Notes: generated by a model not told the origin, from the sequence alone. A DNA stretch of 64,000 nucleotides from an uncultured Clostridia bacterium (GCA_944380265.1 CALWGY010000002.1:125316-189315), one strand, 5' to 3'; shown: positions 17,901-27,194, counted from the stretch's first letter. A program made the numbers and translations.

Positions 17901-20900
17901 TTTGAAGGGCGAAAACACTGAAAACATTTTTATTGACTTAATTGGAGTAAGAACATTTAATTTTGGTGTTTTAGCAGGTCAAAACAATGGTTCAATTACA
18001 AATGCAAAAATAATTAACACCAAAAGAACCGTTATGATAAACGATAATGCAAAAAATTTACTTGTTGCAAGCACAACAGGCTACATAAATGGTGGTTTGG
18101 TTGAGGCAAAAATTGGTGGACTTGTTGGTGTTAATAATGGTTCAATTTCAAACTCTTATGTTGGTTTGAATGCTGCAAATTACGAAAATGAAGGTTCTAG
18201 TTCCGATCAAAGAAGTTTAACCACGTCAGAGTCGCAAGCAGTTATAACATATCCATTTAATATTGTTGCAGGAAAAAGTGTTGGTGGATTTGTTGACACA
18301 AACAGCGGAATTTTAGCAAATAGCTATGTTTTGGGTGTGGGCGTAAGCAACACAGGAATGATTTTTGAAGGAACAAGAACAGCTGGTTTTGTTGTTGAAA
18401 ACACAGCTGGCGGTGAAATATTCAATTGTATGGTTGAAGGACTAGAAACCGACAACTATCGTGCAAAATATCAGGCTGGAATTTATTTGGAAGCAAAAGG
18501 AAACATTGGCGGATTTATTTATTCCAACGCAGGCACAATTTCCAATGCATATTCAAACATTCCAATAACAACAAACAGTGGTGGAAGCGGCGGATTTGTT
18601 TACACAAACACTGAAACTGGCACAATTACTAATGCATATTCAACAGTGTTAAATGCAAACAATAGTTTGGCTCACGGGCACTTTACTGGTATTGACGATA
18701 AAAGCAACTTTAACAATTTTGGTGAACTTGTTTCATGTTACTATTTGGTTATGGAAAATGAAACAGAAAACACTAACGAACCAGCAACAGCAATAATGGG
18801 CAAAACCATTGTTGGCAGTGGTGAGCAAGAAGATGGCGAAAATGTTGTAAACGATAATCCATTTAGAGACACAGGTTCATTTAATGGATTTAACTTTGCA
18901 ACTGGTGATGATGAAAACAATATTTGGCGACTAAGTGACAACACTCATTTTGGACCAAGATTGATTTCTTCAACCATGACAACATTCTCTCACAGAGTTT
19001 TAACAAATTCCAGAACCGATGAAAGTACAAATCAAACAATATACGATTATGAGTATGATTTTAATTGTCCTTATGGTTCTAACACAAACCCACTTTTGGT
19101 TAACAGTGCAACCGAGTTTGTTACATTTATAATCAACAACTCTCGCACAATGACCCTAAATGGCGAAACACTTAATGTGTTTGGTGTAACAACCGAAAGT
19201 CAAACCGCACTAAACACACCACACTACATTCGTTTAATTAACGATCTAGATTTTAGTTCCATAACCTTAAACAACTTTTTGGTTGATGGAAAAAGAATTA
19301 GTGACATAGTGTTTGTTGGAAAACTTGATGGTAACGGAATGGACATGACAGGAATAAGGCTTGTTGACCAAAGACAAGATATTGTTCATGAAAACTTTGG
19401 CTTGTTTAGTCAGGTTGGTTTAAGTGACGCACAAGTTGGTGATCCAAACTTTGGTTCTAACAATGTTGTAAGCACAGCAATTATGAACGTTAACATAACA
19501 ATTAGTGGCTTTGATGCAACACAAAGCGTTAAGGTTGGGGCAGTTGCTGGCTCAATGTACAACACATCACTTATCAATGTTAGTTTAACAGGTGGTGAAG
19601 GTGTTGAAATTGCTGGCAGAAACTTGGTTGGCGGAATTGCAGGATTAATTATTAATTCTGGATCCGAATTAATAACCAATGTAACCACAAACAACATAAC
19701 TGTAACCGCTTCTCACAGAAGTGAAAGCAGGGTTAGTGAAATAACAAAAGTTGATTCTTTTGGAAATCCATATAATGGATCTGGCAGTTTTGATTCCAGA
19801 GTAACCTTAAATTTCAATTCTTATTATAATAACGAAACAAATTCTTTAAATGTTTTAAGGAATTATTCCTATGCGGGTTCAATTGCTGGTGTTATTGAAG
19901 CAAACAACCGTTCTGATGCTAACATGAACATCAAAACAACAAAAACTGGCGAAACAAGTGCAACCGAAGGTGACGGCGAAGAAATAACAGTAACAGATGC
20001 AATTAAAGCACATCGTCCACCTCCAATTAACAACTTAGTTTCAAAAATCACTGTTAAAGGTGGCGGATTTATTGCAGCGGAACATGCTGGTGGTTTGTTT
20101 GGATATGTTGGCGAAAGAACTCATATTAGACAAGCAGAATACATTCTTGGTCAAAATGAAGAAGACAAAGAAGAAGGTGTTGCATTTGTTCAATACATTA
20201 TGGGTCACAACTATGGTGGTGGTATTGCTGGTGAAAACTATGGTATGCTTGAACAAGTTGAAGTTAAACATGCCGATAAAATTCAAACACAAATTGATGC
20301 AAATCTTGGAACAAACACAACTGTTGCAGATGAAATAACAAATTTGTTTGGTGATTCCACATCAATTGCAATTGGTGGAATTGCAGGTTTCAGTTCTGGC
20401 AGTATAATTTTGGATAGCTATTCAAAAGTTGATGTGTTTAATTCAAAAGCAAAAATTGCTGGCGGATTAGTTGGTATTTTAAAAGGTGCAAACTACATTA
20501 GCCACACCTACACATCAGGCAATGTGCTTTCAAACAACGTGTTTGGTGGTGCAGTTGGTCTTCATAATGCATATGTTGAAGGTGATAGTAATGCTAAACA
20601 AACATTATTTGATTATGTGTTTGCATTAAACGATTGGGGCACAGAGTTAAGTGATGTTTTAACTGAAAACTTGCAAGAATATTATTTAAATAGTGCTGGC
20701 GATGGCTATAACAGCTTTGAATTAAGATTTCCTGAAATTGGAAACCAATATGTTCATATAATTGGAACAGCTGATCAAAAATTACCTCCTAAATTTGCAG
20801 GTTCTTTGGTTGGATACTTAAATAATTTAAGTTCGGCAACTGAACTTGGCAAAAATGGTAAAGGAGAACGAAATTTCTTAGATCGCACTAACATAAATGG

Positions 20901-23900
20901 TGTTTTAGAGTCATCCCGAACAACAACAGTTGTTAATAATGGTCAAGGTAAAAAAGTTCAGTTCCAATCCGTAATTTCAACCACTTTAAATAGTGCAAAA
21001 ATTACTACAAACCAAAATATTGAAACAATTAATAACAACAACACCGACTATAATCAACCAGTTAGTGGTGCAACGGGTGAAGATTCTGGAGTGCCTGGTG
21101 ACAGATTAGAATTTACTAATTATGTTGGTCAACAATTTAAACTTGACGTTATTTTAGGTAAAACAGACTCTAACACAACACTGTTTAACATGTTTATTTG
21201 GGATACCAACAGCATGAGCGCTGATGATGGTAGTAGTGTTGATTTGGCAAGTGCTGGCAGTGATGTTTGGAGATTGGGTGATATTTTCCCTAGATACATT
21301 GTTGGAATTTATTCAAACTTTAACACAATAAAAGATGTTAACGAATTATATAATCAAACAATTAACAATCAAGGAACAAAAAATCAATATTACTTAATTT
21401 CTGCGGGCACATATGTGTTAAATGAAATTGTAACAAGTGCGGCAAATTTAAATGCTTATCATAATGCATTTGAAGGAACATTGATTGGTGTTCCGTCAGA
21501 AGGGAAAAATCCAAAAATTGTGCTTAACGTTCAGTCTGGTAAAAATCTTACAACAATTTTTAGCGAAATTAACACAGCAACAATTATGAATGTTGATTTT
21601 GAAGTTAATGTAAATGCAGTACCTTCACAAGGGCTTATAAATGAAGCTTATGAGCAACAAACATATGGTGGTTTCTTTGCTAAATATGTTAACAGCACAG
21701 TTTTAAGTAATGTTAATTTTTATGTTAACTTTAAAACAAGCAATAACATAACATACGCCAATGAATACACAGCAATTGGTTTAATGATTGGTTATGTAAA
21801 CAATAGCACATTACAAAACATTTCAACTTATGTAAACTCTGCCACAAATTGTTCAAACACAGCTCAATTTACTAAAAAAGGAAGCGATGCCGCAAGTAAG
21901 GCAATTAGTCTTGGTGGCGTTATTGGTGAAGTAAATCAATCAGAAATAAACAATGTTAACATTATTGGATTTAACAATGTTGAAGCAAAATTCACAACAA
22001 ATCACGAAACTGTTAACATGGGTAACACTATTGGGCTTGCTAATAATTCAACAATTAACAATGTAAACGACATAAACAACACATCAGTTATAGATGGAGA
22101 AACCACAACTGTTTTAGCAAACAAAAACACAAATAATAATGTGTTAATGATGTCTGGTGCGCAAGAAGATAAAACTGTTAACTATGGTGGAATTATTGGT
22201 GCGTCTTACACCACAAACTTAAATTATTCACACTTCAAAGGCTCAATCAATTATGGAAAAACTGCACTACAAACCAATTTAAGATTTGGTGGCGTGGTTG
22301 GTTATTCCGAAAACTCCACAATTTTGCAAGCAAATGTTAATGATTACATTGAGTATTTGGATAATGGCACAATTTTAAGAACTGTTGCAAGTGGTCAAAC
22401 TTTCAGTGTTAATAACCCTAATTCAAATAGTGACCTTTCAACATTTGTTGGTGGTGTTTTGGGTTATGGTTTAAACACAAAAGTTCAAGGAAACACAACA
22501 AACAAAATTAACACTTCAAACAACACAAACATAACAGTTACTGCTCAGGCAAGCGAAGTTAGTGTTGGTGGAATTGTTGGTTCAGTTAAAAACTCAAACG
22601 AAAACACAGATGTTTCAAGAGTGTATAACACAGGAATTATTAAAGTTAACATTAACGGCAATAATCAACGTAACATTAATGTTGGTGGAATTGTTGGTTG
22701 GGCTGTTGGCGGAAAATATGAATCAATGTACAATTTGGGTGAAATTGCAACAAAAATTGGTTCTAATTCTGCTTCAAATCCATATGCTGTTGGCGGAATT
22801 TTAGGTAAATCAGAAACAAATTCTGCTCAAACAACCTTAAAACTAGCTAGATTTGTTAACTTTGCAGACATTGTGGTTGGCGGTTCAAGACCAGATGCAA
22901 CTGGCTCTAACAGTCGTCTTGTTGGTGGTGTTGCTGGTCAAATTGTTGGAACAGGCTCAAAATTTGAAGGTGGTTACACACTAGCAAAAATCACAGATTC
23001 TGATGGTAAACAATTTGGAATTAACAACCAAGATAATGGTGCAATAAATGGAATTGCATATGCTAGCGAAATTAACCAAACAACATTCAACAAAGTTTAC
23101 TTTGTGTTTGATTTCTTGCCTTACTCTAACTTCACAAATCCAAGTTCAAGTGCAAACAATGCAAAAGTTATTGTTGATACAACTGGTTCAACCGACAGCA
23201 ACTATGGTGGAATTGAGTATTCTAACTTAAACAAAGTTTTACATGCTCAACTTAAAAACTACTTTAATGTTCAAACTAATGCAACATCACAGTTTGTAAC
23301 AAAAGTAACAAACAACGGAAACACAACTGTAACTGCAATTAATTTGCCAACAGTGTTTAAAATTGATGGCACAAATGTTGATATGTTTGATGCATTAAGT
23401 TTAATTAACTCAGTTGGAGATGAAAGTGGCAGAACAAATTTGGTTGCTGATGGCGAAAAATTAAATCCAATTTATTTAAATGATACATCTAAAACAACAC
23501 ACACAATTGACAACACTAAACACTACATAATGGTAAAATCCGCAGTTGATGGTGACACAATTGAACTAAAAGGAACACAAAGTGCCGCAGGCTTTAAAGG
23601 CTTGTTAACAAGTGAAAGTAGGTCAGATTATCCAACCATAACATTAAGCGGATTTAGGGGTGGTGAAAATTATGGTATTTTATCTAATTTCGCTACAAAA
23701 TTGCAATATTCAGGTGATGTTGTTAAAGGTGGATTGTTAACAAATAACTATGGTAATATAATTAATGTTGTAAACTTTGCTTATTTAAGTGGTAGAAATA
23801 TGTCATTTACAGATGATGTTGCAACATTTGTTTACAATAACCATGCAAACATTGTTCAAAGCGGAAGCATTGTTTTGTTTGCAACAGATGCGATTGATTT

Positions 23901-26685
23901 AGGTGGTCACGCGTTTAGCGGTTTTGTTAACCAAAATTATGCAAATGCATTCATAAAAGATTGTTATTCATTATCAAGTGTTATTAACACTTCAACAACT
24001 TCAAACACAGCAATCATGTCTAATGCAAGTTCAATTGCCGGTTTTGCAAACGTTAATAATGGTGTTATTGAAACTTCATATTTTGGTGGAAGTTTAGCTT
24101 CAACACCAATTGCTCAAAATGTATTTGTAACAAAGGGTTCAGGAACAACAAGAAACTGCTTCTATGATGCTGAAGCAACACCAGTAACAACTGGTGCAAC
24201 CAGTTTCCACATTGCAACAACCACTTCTAGTGATGCTACTAGTGTTTACTATACACAAACATGGCAATTTATGGTTCGAGCTGGAGATAATCGAGAAATT
24301 AACATTGCAAACACATTCTTAAAAACATCTTATGTTCCAAGCAGTTGGACACAACTACCAACTTCAAGATTTGCGGCATACAACTTTGCATATCCTGTTA
24401 TTAATGGCGGTGTTCAAATTCCAACATTGTTCACAATAACAGTTCAAACAGGCGGAGAAAATCCACACAGTGTAAACAAAACATTTGTAACAACTAACGA
24501 AATTGGAGCAAACAAAATTTATCCAGTTTTCCATGTTGGACAATTAAATGTTTTAAACAAACTTTCATTAAATGGAATGGGCGTTAACATTGGATTGCTA
24601 TCCAATTTGGATATGTCAAAGGTAAATTTTGGTTTGTCTAGCGAACAAGGGAAATTTGATATATTAATAGAACTTAATGTTAATTTCTATGGATTTAACC
24701 ACACAATTAACAATTTAAATATTTCTGAGAACCCTGGAAACTCAAATGTTGGTTTGTTTGCTTCAATTGCAAACGGTAGCACTCTTGAATTTTTAAAAAT
24801 AAATAATGCAAGAGTTAATGTTGTTGTTCATGGAAACGTTGGCATTTTGGTTGGACGAAATGAAGGTGCTATTAAAAATGTTAATGTTGATAATAGCAGC
24901 ATAACAGCAACAAGTGCTTCAAGCGTGGGCGGAGTTGTTGGATTAAACACTGGCACAGGTTCTTTAACAGAAGCTAAAGTATATTCGGTTTATGTAACAG
25001 GAAATAGCAATGTTGGTGGTGCTGTTGGAAAACTTTCAAACGGAACAATTCAAAGCATAACGGTTGATAATGTTTCTGTTGTTGGAAGCAATGTTTTGGG
25101 TGGTGTTGTTGGTCTTGCAAGAAAGGAAAGTGGTGATTATAGTAACAACAACCCATCAATTTCTGGTGTTGAAGTTAAAGGAACAACAAGTGTAACAAGC
25201 AATCTTGAATTAGATTCAAGTTTTAACACAATTAGAAATGTTAATTACGCATGGAGTTCAAACTATAACACAATTAATAATAGTGGTAACATTTTAGGTG
25301 AAAAACAAGGTTCAGTAAGCAACAATGTTGGTGGTATTGTTGGTGAACTAGGAAGAAGTGCAACTTTAACAAACCCATTACTAACAAAAATTTCCGTAAC
25401 AGGACACAATGTTGTTGGTGGTGTTGCCGGAAAGGTTGACACAGGTGCACGAATTGTGTTCACAACCAAAAATATTTCAAATGATAAAAGTAATGCAAGC
25501 AATGTTAAAGTTAATGCAGAGTATAACGCTGGTGGAATTGCCGGAATGAACAAAGGAACAATTGAAGGCGTTTCAACACGATCAATAATAAAAGCAATTG
25601 TTGGAATTAATCAAACAGCAAGTGGCAAAAAATATAATGCAAACATTGGTGGTGCTGTTGGAAGCAACCAAAGCGGAACAATTTCTAACATAAATGTTGC
25701 AAATTCCAGCATTTATGGCTCACGTTTGGTTGGTGGAATTGCCGGTTATTCACGCTACGGCAGAATTCAAAACTCAACAATAGACCGTTCAACATTATAC
25801 TATAATAGTGAAATGGATATGGATCAGCACACTGGTTATATGCCAGATTTAAAAATTGGTATTAATTCAGAAAATGCAAATTATAAAAACAACAACTTCT
25901 ATACTCACCTTGGTGGTGGCGGCGGTAATGGTAGTAAAGGTGTGTTTAACATTGATAAACGTGTTCGTTATAATGTTATTGAATATGGTGGAATTGAAAG
26001 TAAGGTTGCAGGAAACACAAACATTCCAGGAAAGCAAAACATAACATTATTATTCGGTTTTGTTGCAGGAGCAAACAATGGAACAATAATGTCAACTGTT
26101 GGTTCGCTTTCATCAACAATTAACAGCGTGTATGATGAATATAGAAATTATATTATTAATGTTACAAGGTATGATGATTTTGGATGGCCAAATAAAGTAA
26201 CATTCGAAAGAAAAGTTCAAAAAGGTGTTAGAACATTTAACATTCCAACGTCAAACAATAATTTCTATTACGGAAACACAACTTACAAAAAGTATTCCAA
26301 TAATTTTGAACAACTTGTTAATGATAATTATTACTATGCTGTAGATTATTATTATAGTAATTTCTCATTGCCATATGTTACTGCAGAAGCAAGTAAAAAT
26401 AACAAAGATTATTTAAGTTATCTTGACGAATATTTGGATCAGTTGGGTAATAATTACTATTATGATAGAGATCATTATGAAGAACTTTATCCATATTTAA
26501 CAATTTATAAATATGCTTATCCAAATATGACATTAGTAAGTTCAACTCTCAACCAAGAACAAGATAACAACTTAGGAAGTCATGAATATTCGGCAAAAGA
26601 TCAAGCATTCTCAGCTTTCCCATGGTATGCATGGCGAAATGTTAAATTCTATGATCCAAACCAAAATAATGGATTGGCTGTATAA
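8962..26685 (+). CDS. Giant GLUG-motif lipoprotein A (5907 aa)
   Basis: ATG 8962 is chosen because GGAG lies 7 bases upstream and the product then starts MVKKLSALIFAVFGSVLILFGC, a lipoprotein signal with lipobox ending at Cys22; the frame upstream to a TTG at 8902 overlaps the leader. Residues ~47-77 and ~595-617 are Asp/Glu-rich linkers. Residues ~80-1140 are Ig-like/Big-type beta segments. About five to six GLUG cassettes follow, starting near residues 1146, 2867, 3370, 4110, 4840 and 5180. Each has an opening of the form NP[FIL]..N..EF, a YxLxxDL strand, F.G.LDGNG, GLF and then many GG[IVL][VA]G repeats of 25-70 residues. A Big_2-like domain lies near 2080-2110. The last ~130 residues are Tyr/Asn-rich. 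There is no LPXTG or C-terminal membrane segment, so anchoring is by the lipid. A role as surface adhesin or matrix protein is inferred from the family. No frameshift is seen. Confidence 0.85.
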   Translation: MVKKLSALIFAVFGSVLILFGCGDPYKDLKLDVSTSNIVLYLNEPSSDESEDVPEIGDTETGSDTETDVPEDNPVDTVSYPSETSFVIKVSGTGKNVSGEINIEQYAINGVQDIVSIEPITTDTTSRDGARYKVTAVRPGSGTIVVQTKEGNKRHEINVSVYVPIKGVSFIDGPKAVKYGSTVDLNQFLTFEPTDTNQKEMKFYIEDNFSSGSISDETGIIETTYAKIENGILTSKISDAYPVNVSGQKYVRIYAISQFNPNVKTEVIDLPVLNIVEESDITLTAQMETNNLTLSKLSSGYYEIVLGHNIPDNKFVYSRDVTLQITDEYTTDQQYVISTNYNSNTTSNSIFEMDSSDEQARYNYSGPKENYPYKKLSFSQLKTGNDVVEVYIDRRGYEGLFTITLKIRVTVKDFATSLSATDENGVNAITNGLVVYNAYGGSSLGTGVVVALSPNVNNAYKVRVTLLDVPEINGVSGITMQLVNASEIANNSLVDSGTMIFLKHNFDYEQLMEIVQSDTKPKLQISYTYNLAPVTGMQGYDDYIITETIELNLKAGVTDIRIPAENQEIKINAVTGLAVNQMQTLEQSLQNAVMADDDTTTDDGEDGGEGDDEEEVNEIILATIDNQPANLQELISSIKVLTVNGNSSNMDAMNNQFFNIVYKEGPLIGQYNRLVLEPKLQADQARIVLEIKTNNNITKTVVVDIFVPIVFTTADPNQFDVEIYNQNEVGTYIYDVLYGSYKVVLRDTLSIIDGDYEFSDEELPLVLDTYKYQTVDTLTLSVDSRVGLNFYNYVVLNNDLGEPKITRVNYNSNVTLTQNREYYTVEYETINGVRVPFIVTKKLKTNQPQIVEVRVVGYDNEGNEVTLTKQINLNIIEPVTSITLNPISSSLYTADSLGALKLDGSKLKFNVSVRPANASFNSNDVTYSFRNDVLYSLVGNTRTFEIRVEHLISLDPKTGEVQAELNQEAIRQLLEEYSIDSGVSIPYDQVINSIFANNVIVTFYATLQQYEKPAITASSTITIQNATKVEKIIPSTSSTGVYFDIRKTQDPNYVGETITFNVLPTDAYNKTLIVNVGDESVVQIVSGVDSNNRLIGNSITIKPNLNAGRTYIRVAAEDSYAINANTGIATPASYLDISVRVADGTKQYPFEIKNANEFLNIANDFVKNSSGVYTNSYYYVLTQTFSIANLNFGPFNGVFNGGLSGNFVYDVAGISYSQQNAINGLTMNVDVTPTVSSGDQNVYYYGIFKELGTSAEIENLILNDVNLNFNITKNDAFTDEINIGTIAGVNYGLISNSSVNGKINITTNASNINVGGVVGVNLSHFNLNATHTTGTDSQGNPAYVINNFDYTLTGVITASTNQSSNFVSSQENSSVNIKFVGSSTENSNNINLGGVAGKVETYATHTINGKSGGVGANFNSDTVYSKDVSVYQILTEKTISNLTVASSIESVDETGAPKQANIGGVAGYSDSTIFDNVNVLTSLHGHSNIGGIVGYANHSMITNSSVEFANQGQVGAQTISISGYTNVGGLVGYAKNINIYYSYVRAYFNNRAIDNTDYFGNIALLDSNVQEKNVGGLVGFIDGDEMSAQLSTLGESEGFDVTKTVIVYDESIGSYVESSLIQNYNVENLINSNAVNGIFNSYFNADINVSFINISKNIYVGGLVGNTTNTKTFAVSGDASAQKGPLTIKNSYVYGNIEQQEVLSQTITNKVEIIDSKTQDVGTFTTYQIGTMGVLETLEYYNYNEDFDDLIKGGNHLVEIITETTTDTVFEEEIRDDETVQIEYQIQHITFNVIPISQKLLGNQEFSISSGVESNSNEIVELRDGVAVKEITKTNTYSLNANVANINIVVQNSYIAVNDEKTSVVGNAEGISNATINIQTIISNETVLNTYSTYTTSGDNNENIEVDDANINRTDKNNTITMGYVDLTDLATFTSNNFSIIEAVEGGSDEYANFEWLLCAELNSGYPVLFKLQHNAGELLFKVLPTQITINIIDLTEAFSNLSYIKDGDNLVLLYNELQSGRAYEYVNHYKIVSDGNISNSQTTPYEVINVDLDIVDLYTKYGINADYDKNMVITSSNPTILSVENGNMLVTRGVGQVTLSIASKLDTTIYDTIEVLVVTGLSDFNIYKTKNILSASNALSTISKNEIVDETNENYKTGAITQIIDNVSNYFVDTVNEDDKSKKDCNGVYAKNTNIGVMMEVSAVGNGQATLNGVALEKGATYLYTSMSEFSFTGTYEGLVYVTLTPFIITNQSGFGQTLTQTTTDGSMEIDNCILINDLQKTYKFNVIPKAESIRLDKTSVSLDPVGYVDVTLTTVTSDFVQTGEDISVNETINVQITDKASNQSVGSFILDMSNVGTNSSFINIEILNEYARATDEPLKVELVQELRFSFDTEKYKDRTGNETYNLKDIAYTLNFYPSSNLEISANFDIQIMPRNVTEIKSAYYPNAETSSSGEFFPQENESDYIVPSRAGLLKLSLFPEFNNAEYVELTVNDEMKNYVNFSQQLAIMSGDENSFITGYRTTISQPDYLPNFRGIRLINQSIIVNGTNIYFTGTYFVQLILSENAPVNEQITFTATAYKVENNEAVVVQTKDITLTIQPLPSISITVDGQNEGLIAKGMEKEIEISAQNFEGDVEISVSTLRGDTVNASHRYDVETGKHFVNVGVNAQAGDTVIIQATASRYLNGILETQTSTVRLFIVEYLINGVRLEGSTYVNGRYQYEALNGTTNMLNVVFDITYNQNNTQVPSLRTALEQEASGKIIPDGAGGYINNWWRMVGANQYETLYSNTNYGDYEFIDTTLTDLSRTHYFGLKTIVVSNDNVFAYRMSYYYNSLGVPKLYTGIDEGYDVYEIEFVFTLVIKDNSTYDHPNPISNVAEFMALGGLNVDGTPTEAGAVTEGHYILVNDLVLDNYFPFEANFSSLDGNGHVITINSINTEEYKTANSGNVGLFETISNNTVIKNITIDVSNMLVTTAQANAILKGENTENIFIDLIGVRTFNFGVLAGQNNGSITNAKIINTKRTVMINDNAKNLLVASTTGYINGGLVEAKIGGLVGVNNGSISNSYVGLNAANYENEGSSSDQRSLTTSESQAVITYPFNIVAGKSVGGFVDTNSGILANSYVLGVGVSNTGMIFEGTRTAGFVVENTAGGEIFNCMVEGLETDNYRAKYQAGIYLEAKGNIGGFIYSNAGTISNAYSNIPITTNSGGSGGFVYTNTETGTITNAYSTVLNANNSLAHGHFTGIDDKSNFNNFGELVSCYYLVMENETENTNEPATAIMGKTIVGSGEQEDGENVVNDNPFRDTGSFNGFNFATGDDENNIWRLSDNTHFGPRLISSTMTTFSHRVLTNSRTDESTNQTIYDYEYDFNCPYGSNTNPLLVNSATEFVTFIINNSRTMTLNGETLNVFGVTTESQTALNTPHYIRLINDLDFSSITLNNFLVDGKRISDIVFVGKLDGNGMDMTGIRLVDQRQDIVHENFGLFSQVGLSDAQVGDPNFGSNNVVSTAIMNVNITISGFDATQSVKVGAVAGSMYNTSLINVSLTGGEGVEIAGRNLVGGIAGLIINSGSELITNVTTNNITVTASHRSESRVSEITKVDSFGNPYNGSGSFDSRVTLNFNSYYNNETNSLNVLRNYSYAGSIAGVIEANNRSDANMNIKTTKTGETSATEGDGEEITVTDAIKAHRPPPINNLVSKITVKGGGFIAAEHAGGLFGYVGERTHIRQAEYILGQNEEDKEEGVAFVQYIMGHNYGGGIAGENYGMLEQVEVKHADKIQTQIDANLGTNTTVADEITNLFGDSTSIAIGGIAGFSSGSIILDSYSKVDVFNSKAKIAGGLVGILKGANYISHTYTSGNVLSNNVFGGAVGLHNAYVEGDSNAKQTLFDYVFALNDWGTELSDVLTENLQEYYLNSAGDGYNSFELRFPEIGNQYVHIIGTADQKLPPKFAGSLVGYLNNLSSATELGKNGKGERNFLDRTNINGVLESSRTTTVVNNGQGKKVQFQSVISTTLNSAKITTNQNIETINNNNTDYNQPVSGATGEDSGVPGDRLEFTNYVGQQFKLDVILGKTDSNTTLFNMFIWDTNSMSADDGSSVDLASAGSDVWRLGDIFPRYIVGIYSNFNTIKDVNELYNQTINNQGTKNQYYLISAGTYVLNEIVTSAANLNAYHNAFEGTLIGVPSEGKNPKIVLNVQSGKNLTTIFSEINTATIMNVDFEVNVNAVPSQGLINEAYEQQTYGGFFAKYVNSTVLSNVNFYVNFKTSNNITYANEYTAIGLMIGYVNNSTLQNISTYVNSATNCSNTAQFTKKGSDAASKAISLGGVIGEVNQSEINNVNIIGFNNVEAKFTTNHETVNMGNTIGLANNSTINNVNDINNTSVIDGETTTVLANKNTNNNVLMMSGAQEDKTVNYGGIIGASYTTNLNYSHFKGSINYGKTALQTNLRFGGVVGYSENSTILQANVNDYIEYLDNGTILRTVASGQTFSVNNPNSNSDLSTFVGGVLGYGLNTKVQGNTTNKINTSNNTNITVTAQASEVSVGGIVGSVKNSNENTDVSRVYNTGIIKVNINGNNQRNINVGGIVGWAVGGKYESMYNLGEIATKIGSNSASNPYAVGGILGKSETNSAQTTLKLARFVNFADIVVGGSRPDATGSNSRLVGGVAGQIVGTGSKFEGGYTLAKITDSDGKQFGINNQDNGAINGIAYASEINQTTFNKVYFVFDFLPYSNFTNPSSSANNAKVIVDTTGSTDSNYGGIEYSNLNKVLHAQLKNYFNVQTNATSQFVTKVTNNGNTTVTAINLPTVFKIDGTNVDMFDALSLINSVGDESGRTNLVADGEKLNPIYLNDTSKTTHTIDNTKHYIMVKSAVDGDTIELKGTQSAAGFKGLLTSESRSDYPTITLSGFRGGENYGILSNFATKLQYSGDVVKGGLLTNNYGNIINVVNFAYLSGRNMSFTDDVATFVYNNHANIVQSGSIVLFATDAIDLGGHAFSGFVNQNYANAFIKDCYSLSSVINTSTTSNTAIMSNASSIAGFANVNNGVIETSYFGGSLASTPIAQNVFVTKGSGTTRNCFYDAEATPVTTGATSFHIATTTSSDATSVYYTQTWQFMVRAGDNREINIANTFLKTSYVPSSWTQLPTSRFAAYNFAYPVINGGVQIPTLFTITVQTGGENPHSVNKTFVTTNEIGANKIYPVFHVGQLNVLNKLSLNGMGVNIGLLSNLDMSKVNFGLSSEQGKFDILIELNVNFYGFNHTINNLNISENPGNSNVGLFASIANGSTLEFLKINNARVNVVVHGNVGILVGRNEGAIKNVNVDNSSITATSASSVGGVVGLNTGTGSLTEAKVYSVYVTGNSNVGGAVGKLSNGTIQSITVDNVSVVGSNVLGGVVGLARKESGDYSNNNPSISGVEVKGTTSVTSNLELDSSFNTIRNVNYAWSSNYNTINNSGNILGEKQGSVSNNVGGIVGELGRSATLTNPLLTKISVTGHNVVGGVAGKVDTGARIVFTTKNISNDKSNASNVKVNAEYNAGGIAGMNKGTIEGVSTRSIIKAIVGINQTASGKKYNANIGGAVGSNQSGTISNINVANSSIYGSRLVGGIAGYSRYGRIQNSTIDRSTLYYNSEMDMDQHTGYMPDLKIGINSENANYKNNNFYTHLGGGGGNGSKGVFNIDKRVRYNVIEYGGIESKVAGNTNIPGKQNITLLFGFVAGANNGTIMSTVGSLSSTINSVYDEYRNYIINVTRYDDFGWPNKVTFERKVQKGVRTFNIPTSNNNFYYGNTTYKKYSNNFEQLVNDNYYYAVDYYYSNFSLPYVTAEASKNNKDYLSYLDEYLDQLGNNYYYDRDHYEELYPYLTIYKYAYPNMTLVSSTLNQEQDNNLGSHEYSAKDQAFSAFPWYAWRNVKFYDPNQNNGLAV

Positions 26686-26686
26686 C

Positions 26687-26716
26687 AAAAAAGTGCGGAA
26701 ATTCCGCACTTTTTTG
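26687..26716 (+). terminator. Terminator after giant lipoprotein A
   Basis: AAAAAAGTGCGGAA is followed by its near-perfect complement TTCCGCACTTTTTT with a minimal loop; the U tract is part of the stem. It starts 4 bases past the stop. Confidence 0.92.
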
Positions 26717-27064
26717 TTTGTTTACTTGCTTTATGTTCACATTTTGTTTAATGTCTTGAATTATTAAATTACGCAAAACATTCAAAAGTTTTTTGTTGTA
26801 ATTTCTTATTTTTTAAAAAGTTAATTAAACATAAAATTTTTTATTTTTTATCTTTAAATTATTTTAAAAAAAGTTGTAAAAAAGAACAAATTTTCAAATT
26901 AAAATTTGCAACATTTTTAGTTAAAATAACCAAACAAATTTTAATTATTTTTTACAAAAAAAATTAATAAAATTTGGCACAATTTTGTTTAATTTTTAGG
27001 TTAAAAATTCAAAATTTTAAACTATAAAAATTATGCTTAAATTTTATGCAGTTATATTATTTAT
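26717..27064. other. Gene-free, extremely AT-rich spacer
   Basis: This stretch consists largely of A and T runs with no credible start plus ribosome-binding site, no stable GC-containing hairpin and no repeat that I can identify. It separates the terminator of lipoprotein A from the promoter of lipoprotein B. Confidence 0.7.
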
Positions 27065-27093
27065 TTGACTATTTGTTTAATTAAAATTATACT
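27065..27093 (+). promoter_or_regulatory. Sigma-A-type promoter for giant lipoprotein B
   Basis: TTGACT (27065-27070), 17 bases, TATACT (27088-27093). The predicted leader is ~95 bases and contains the inverted repeat at 27104-27138. Confidence 0.7.
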
Positions 27094-27103
27094 TATGTTA
27101 AGG

Positions 27104-27138
27104 CGTAATATATTATAGTATAAATTATATATATTACG
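27104..27138. repeat. AT-rich inverted repeat in the leader of giant lipoprotein B
   Basis: CGTAATATAT (27104-27113) pairs with ATATATTACG (27129-27138). A similar arrangement (GCCGTA, TA-rich palindrome, GCG, TATAATAAAA) occurs in the leader of lipoprotein A at 8848-8916. It could be a hairpin or an operator. Confidence 0.55.
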
Positions 27139-27194
27139 TTATAATAAAATTTATTTTTTTTCAAAAACTAATAATAAATTTTAAGGATGAAAAA

